Shown piece after piece: positions 59,503 through 64,000 of a stretch of DNA of 64,000 nucleotides. A program made the translations under genes and the position numbers. The notes beneath the pieces were generated by a model. It was not told the origin of the DNA and did not search any database. It saw nothing but the letters and a program-made list of their open reading frames with translations. Every line of letters begins with the position of its first letter. Position 1 is the stretch's first letter. This stretch comes from Gamarada debralockiae (Eukaryota; Ascomycota; Leotiomycetes; Helotiales; Hyphodiscaceae): NCBI GenBank assembly GCA_002803225.1, contig NXFV01001132.1, positions 1 to 64,000 on the forward strand, given 5' to 3'.

Positions 59503-60222
59503 TTAAACACAAGGTAGCTCCACATAAACATCGGGCTTCTCAACCGCAATCCTCGCCCCTTTTTTCACCAATCCTCCAACATCAACAGTGGTCATAATCC
59601 CTGCCTTCCTCTCAACAATCTCCCTCCTCTCATTCCGCGCTAAACACTGCTCCTGCAACCCTGGGTGGAATTTACTAATCTGGAGGCACGGGTTCCTTAG
59701 TCCCGTAACTGTCACCACTGGATGATTCTTCCCTTCCACCGTCTCGTCATCCCCTGGATTTATGAAGTGGAGCTTCGCCCCAACGCCGAGAGCTAGGAGA
59801 TCTAGCCCTGAAGTCGTGATGTTTTCACCCAGATTCCCAGGCTTGACGATATAGGGTTTGCCGTCTGGCCCAGAGGCTGACTGGAATTCGTTGAAGAGTT
59901 CGGATTGGATGAGATGGACTTGTCTAAGATTTGGCGGTGGAGGCCTGATGTGCAATCGTGATCGGTGCTGGACAGTTACCCCGCAGTGGGCGTCGCCTTC
60001 TACACCAAGTCCCTCCAGCAGAGTGATGGAATCGACTTGAGGTTTAGAGAAGCTATGCTCTGAGCATACCGCAACGGAAATTGCGATGCCTGAATCCGTG
60101 GAGAGTGAGGGTCGCGTGCTTGTTTTGACCCCACTTTTGTGTTTGAGGTGGGGTTGAAGGTAGAGAATTACTAGGGTTAGGAGGGCAAGAATGCCAAGGA
60201 GTTGCGCAATTGGTACTATCAT
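59503..60222 (-). CDS. MOSC-domain protein with N-terminal membrane anchor
   Basis: An intronless 239-residue protein. Residues 4-22 (PIAQLLGILALLTLVILYL) form a membrane anchor or signal-anchor. The MOSC domain follows: VAVCSEHSFSKPQVDSITLL, GVEGDAHCG, RQVHLIQSELFNE, PGNLGENITTSGLDLLALG, and GLRNPCLQISKF with the conserved Cys that binds molybdenum or carries sulfur in this superfamily. MOSC proteins bind molybdenum cofactor and transfer sulfur or reduce N-hydroxylated compounds. A membrane-anchored stand-alone MOSC protein is uncommon but known. Start ATG 60222 is the only one giving the anchor. Confidence 0.88.
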   Translation of the reverse strand: MIVPIAQLLGILALLTLVILYLQPHLKHKSGVKTSTRPSLSTDSGIAISVAVCSEHSFSKPQVDSITLLEGLGVEGDAHCGVTVQHRSRLHIRPPPPNLRQVHLIQSELFNEFQSASGPDGKPYIVKPGNLGENITTSGLDLLALGVGAKLHFINPGDDETVEGKNHPVVTVTGLRNPCLQISKFHPGLQEQCLARNERREIVERKAGIMTTVDVGGLVKKGARIAVEKPDVYVELPCV

Positions 60223-60927
60223 GATCGCTTGGTGAGATCAAAACAATGGGAAAGGACTGAATTGTTGAATTATACTTGTTGAGTGTTTGACTGTTTTGTG
60301 ACTCTTTCATCGTTGGTACTTCGGACCTCCTCTTACGGGTGGGGTCATCATCGCAAGATCTTTCTGCCGATCACGTGTACTCCAACTCAGAGCCATTGAC
60401 TTCCATGATGACTCGGGATACTTTGCTTTGACTCCTCTGGAGATCTGGGAGGCCCATATCGTCTTTGTCAATGGTTTGGTTGCAAGTATCATTTATGCTG
60501 TCAGTTTGTGAGTGATATTGGTCCGCGGCAATCCAAAAGGAGACTTGCCGGACAAGGGGTGGATCAAGGAGTACAACAAGGCGGAAAATCCGCACAGGAC
60601 CCGAGGTCTCCGAACTGCAAATACAAAATTTCAAACGCGAGCAGGGAGAAGATGTAGATTGCCACAACTTCGAGTCAGATAGAACCATGGAACGAAATCG
60701 ACGGCAATAAAGGAATCGGCAACGAGAGATGAATTAACAATGCGTAATGGCAGAGAGTGGAAAGTAAACTTTGTAGAGGACATTTCGCCGCTCAAGATAT
60801 TGGGTTTATTCTCTCCTAATGGCATGAGTGAGACTTTCAGACTGCTGAAGTTGGTAACTCGATCCGCATCATGCCAAACAGCCAGGTTCTCAAAGGGGTG
60901 GAATTGCTTGCGTGTTTATATCTAAAA
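60223..60927. other. Intergenic, no gene seen
   Basis: Promoter of the MOSC gene and 3' flank of the SDR gene. Short frames without domain. Confidence 0.4.
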
Positions 60928-61904
60928 CTACAGAGACCATCCGGCATCGATCACAGCATTTGAACCGGTAACCGTCCGACTCTTCACAAAACACAAGACT
61001 TGTTCCGCGACGTCCTTTTCTAAATCAGCACCAGTAACTGAACGGACGACATTGTTGCGAAGAAAATTCGGCAGATGAGGGAAAAGGGGGTGGGAGACCT
61101 ACCTCTACTGCGGCAAACTTCTTCAGCTGGGTTTTGGCTTTCGAGGCATCCAAACGCTCCTGTGGGAATTGCAATCCCCATTCCTGCAATGAATTAGCCC
61201 GCAATTGAACACAGGGCAGGAGGAAACCAAAGCACGTGACAGATGAAAAGATAGGCTGACCGTGAGGAGTATTCCAGGCGAGACAGAGTTGACACGGATT
61301 CGAGGGCTGGCAATTGTAGCCAATCCTTTCACTAGATGGATCTGTGCTGCTTTGGTCACAGAGTATGCCTGTTCCTATCAGCCTTAGTCTCCTTGAGGGG
61401 ATCTAAAAATCGCACCAGGGAGCTTCCGCTTGGTCGGACACCTGCCAAACTAGCGGTAGTGATGAAGACCCCTTCACTCTCATCTAACCACTTCCTCGCC
61501 GCATGCATCAGCCATAAATGTGACTTTACATTCATGTTGAAACACTTGTCCCAATCCTCCTCATTCATATTGTCATCCAAATCCTGAAAATTGCGTATCA
61601 TTGTCCAGCCGCCATTGGAAAAGACCACGTCCAATTTTCCCATCTCAGCCATCGTTTCCGAAACAAGATGTACAATGTCATCCCTTTTGGAAATATCCGC
61701 TCGGATTGAGCTGAAGTTTTTTCTTCCTGCTTCTTTGGGTATTGGGGATAGCTTCTCGAGCTCCTGAACGACTTGCTCTGCGCGTGACGCGTTTGAGGCG
61801 TAATTTATCACTACACGCATCCCTGAAGACGCGAACAGTTTCGCTGTCGCAGCGCCCAGGCCTGCTGAGCCGGCAGTGATGAGAGCAACGAGAGGAGATG
61901 ACAT
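60928..61904 (-). CDS. Classical short-chain dehydrogenase/reductase
   Basis: A 254-residue SDR in four exons: 61904-61416, 61368-61261, 61183-61103 and 61014-60928. Introns are 47, 77 and 88 nt; the last acceptor is AAAAG. The start MSSPLVALITAGSAGLGAA gives the TGxxxGxG-like nucleotide-binding loop (with Ala-Gly-Ser). SSIRADISKRDD, NNG-like FSNGGW, MNVKSHLWLMHAAR, the catalytic Ser region VFITTASLAGVRPSG, the active pair AYSVTKAAQ (Tyr and Lys restored by the first splice), PRIRVNSVSPG, and the C-terminal TGSNAVIDAGWSL are all present. A complete, likely active oxidoreductase, divergent from the FAD monooxygenase 400 bp away. Confidence 0.9.
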
Positions 61905-62304
61905 TGTTGATTCTGTGTATGATGTTGATTTTGGAGACGAACATGGATCTCCACAAAGTGTCGCAATCCCCACTGCTGCTTACTTAAGCGGTTCTCTCAA
62001 TTTATGTTGCTCCTTTTCTTCCCCCACATCAACTTCGCATCAACGCTTTCTCCCCCACTAACCGGTCAATGGCGCCCTATTATCCCAGCGGAAAGGTTCG
62101 CCGAAGAGCCAGTATGGAGGCGCAAGACCGCATGAACGATGAGAATGGTGTGGGGCAGTTACAGTTGGGGAAGTGCCTTCGGTCCCGAGAGCTATTCGTC
62201 TGCGAGAGTTATTACTTGGAGTAGAACGCATCCATGTTTTTACAGCGAAGCATACTTTCCCTACCAGTTTTATTTCCACCTTTTTGACTTTCTCACCCTG
62301 CATC
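61905..62304. promoter_or_regulatory. Shared promoter of SDR and FAD monooxygenase
   Basis: A 400-bp region between divergent start codons at 61904 and 62305. No ORF of its own. Co-regulation is likely from layout. Confidence 0.45.
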
Positions 62305-64000
62305 ATGGCCACCAAATTCTACAACCCAATGGGCAATGGTTCAAGTGCTCCCTTAAATGGTGTTAATGGCAATAGCAAGGATCAGATGAATGGAGTGGGC
62401 TCACCTCCTCTCAATATCTGCATAGTTGGTGCTGGAATCGGTGGGCTTACCGCTGCCATCGGACTGCGAAGAAATGGACACAATGTTTCTGTAAGTATCA
62501 ACATCAAATCCCGATCAAATGAGCTTGCTGATCCTCTCAGATCTATGAACAATCACGATTTGCGAACGAGACCGGGGCAGCTATTCATTTGGCTCCAAAT
62601 TCGAATGGCATCCTACGTCGATACGGATTGATTGCCGAGAATGTTGGAGGGGTGACAATGGAGAAACTGGCCGAATATAACGAAAAGGGTGTACAGACCA
62701 GACAATTCGAGTTGACTGAGCCAAATAAGATGTGGCAGCATCCTTGGCAGCTGGTTCACAGAGTTCGGCTCCATAATAAGTTGAAGGAAATGGCAACGTC
62801 TGAGAATGGAGAGGGCAAACCTGCTGCCCTACACGTCTCAAGCAAGGTGCTGGAAGTCGACCCAGAGACTGCTACGATCAAGCTAGAAAATGGAGAAGAA
62901 ATTAGGGCAGATCTGGTCCTGGGAGCTGATGGAATCTACTCCAAGACAAGGACATTCGTTTCGGGTCAGCCATCCAAGCTTTTCACGTCAGGGAAGGCTG
63001 CTTTCCGATTCCTGATTCCACGAAAGGTCGCTTTGGAAGACCCCAAAGTAGCCACGCTGTGCAACCGCGATGGGGAGCTGGCTATTTGGTACGGAGATGA
63101 TCGTCGAGTCGTCATGTATCCATGCGATGACAATGAACTTCTCAATTTTGTGTGCATTCATCCGGAAGAAGAGTCACAAGGTGGAGCTGATGGTGAGCAA
63201 ATTCAAAATATCATCCTTGTTCCGGTTCGCTGACACATAGAAGAATGGAACAAGGAAGCTTCGTTAGAACAGATCCTGAAGGTCTATCAGAACTTTGATC
63301 CCGCTCTGCTTGACCTCTTCCGTAAGGCTGATCCAACAAGTCTGAAAGTCTGGAAGCTCCTTGACATGGAAATATTACCAACCTGGGTGAAGGGAAGGTT
63401 GGCATTACTGGGCGACGCTGCACATCCATTTTTACCACGTAAGTTGGCTGGCCTTGTTCAAATCTGCTGTGGTACTGACTAGACTAGACCAAGGCCAAGG
63501 CGGTGGAGTTGCGATGGAAGACGCTGCGACACTCGCGGTCGTCCTGCCGTCCGGAACCTCGCCGGAGGAGGTCCCGGAGCGCTTGAAGCTTTATGAGAAA
63601 ATTCGATACCAGCGAGCAAACGCGATTCAAGAATTTTCGCGGCAAGCTGGAAAGGACTTTATTGACGGCAAGCCTCAAATTGACAGTAGGTGGTCTTCAA
63701 TTCCAGCATACTTTTTCATTCACTAACTCAAAAAACAGTGATGGCTTACACTGCGTATAATTTTGGCCATGATGAGTGGGACAATTCGACAAATGAATTC
63801 AAGAAATTCCAGCGAGCGAAGAACCCCAGAGTGTACTGGAGAGCCCCCATAGCATTCGGTCCGTCACCTGGCCCAAGGCAGGATGTATGGGGTCGCCCTC
63901 GGCCATCGCTACACCAAACATTCGTCACAGCGTCGATCAAGTTCAAGACCTCCAGGACGTTCTTGCAGAATCTCTTCCCCACGGAATCCTTCACTTTCAA
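62305..64000 (+). CDS. FAD-dependent aromatic monooxygenase fused to an acetoacetate-decarboxylase-like domain, 3' end cut
   Basis: Five exons seen: 62305-62490, 62541-63192, 63241-63438, 63488-63685 and 63739-64000, still open at the edge. Introns are 48-53 nt. FAD motifs: ICIVGAGIGGLTAAIGLRR (dinucleotide loop), VLGADGIYSKTR (DG motif) and ALLGDAAHPFLPHQGQGGG (GD motif). The N-terminal 35 residues are an Asn/Gly/Ser-rich leader. This is a salicylate-hydroxylase-like group A monooxygenase. After about residue 415, the sequence changes to VYWRAPIAFGPSPGPRQDVW and ASIKFKTSRTFLQNLFPTES, which resembles the acetoacetate-decarboxylase-like domain attached to some fungal monooxygenases. It would hydroxylate an aromatic acid or ketone with NAD(P)H and O2. 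The role of the second domain is uncertain. Confidence 0.85.

Noticed and set aside
1..64000. CRISPR arrays, bacterial operons, riboswitches, rRNA or tRNA genes
   Set aside because: Gene structure is clearly fungal; no spaced direct repeats and no tRNA or rRNA-like sequence was noticed by eye, though a tRNA scan would be needed to exclude tRNAs.

Overview
The window reads as a filamentous ascomycete (Pezizomycotina) chromosome segment. Genes carry many short introns of about 46-96 nt, most with GT-AG ends and a CTAAC/CTGAC-like branch site. HET-domain and STAND-type (HET-NACHT-WD40) genes, a SAT-containing non-reducing polyketide synthase, a Zn2Cys6 regulator and a transposon decayed in a RIP-like way all fit. 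A Leotiomycete-like origin is plausible, but that is inference. All exon models were assembled by hand from reading frame, splice signals and family motifs.

Layout. 1-3272 (-): a HET-NACHT-WD40 gene running off the left edge, with near-identical WD40 repeats. 3729-5813: a Tc1/mariner element with 36-bp inverted ends and a TA duplication; its transposase is broken by many TAG codons. 5814-10069: no recognisable gene. 10070-26743: a polyketide cluster made of an MFS transporter (-), a P450 (+), an unknown protein (-), a Zn2Cys6 regulator (-) and an NR-PKS of order SAT-KS-AT-PT-ACP-ACP-TE (-). A repeated motif, TGCGACCGGCA, lies between the transporter and the P450. 29076-30858: a seven-helix-like membrane protein. 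32630-42582: a likely aromatic-catabolism neighbourhood with an MFS transporter, an enol-lactonase-like hydrolase, an intradiol dioxygenase, a family III CoA-transferase and a second MFS transporter.

42583-47366 is a gene graveyard. It holds a frameshifted C-terminal piece of a phenol hydroxylase, an LRR/F-box-like remnant with stops, a 222-bp MITE and the 3' end of a DAL5-type permease. 47505-48307 (-) is an intact beta-carbonic anhydrase. 48308-52626 is mostly empty and AT-rich, with possible decayed coding sequence. 52627-53628 (-) is a short HET-domain gene. From 54607 come a short-chain dehydrogenase (+), a CocE/NonD hydrolase (-), a 454-bp inverted-repeat element, a MOSC-domain protein (-) and a classical SDR (-). 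The SDR is divergent from a FAD monooxygenase fused to an acetoacetate-decarboxylase-like domain (+), which runs off the right edge.

How they work together (inference). The PKS would make an aromatic polyketide, the P450 and possibly the unknown protein would modify it, the regulator would control the set and the transporter would export it. The 32-43 kb set would import an aromatic acid or phenol and pass it through ring cleavage, lactone hydrolysis and CoA transfer. The SDR/monooxygenase pair at the right end could feed such a pathway or be independent.
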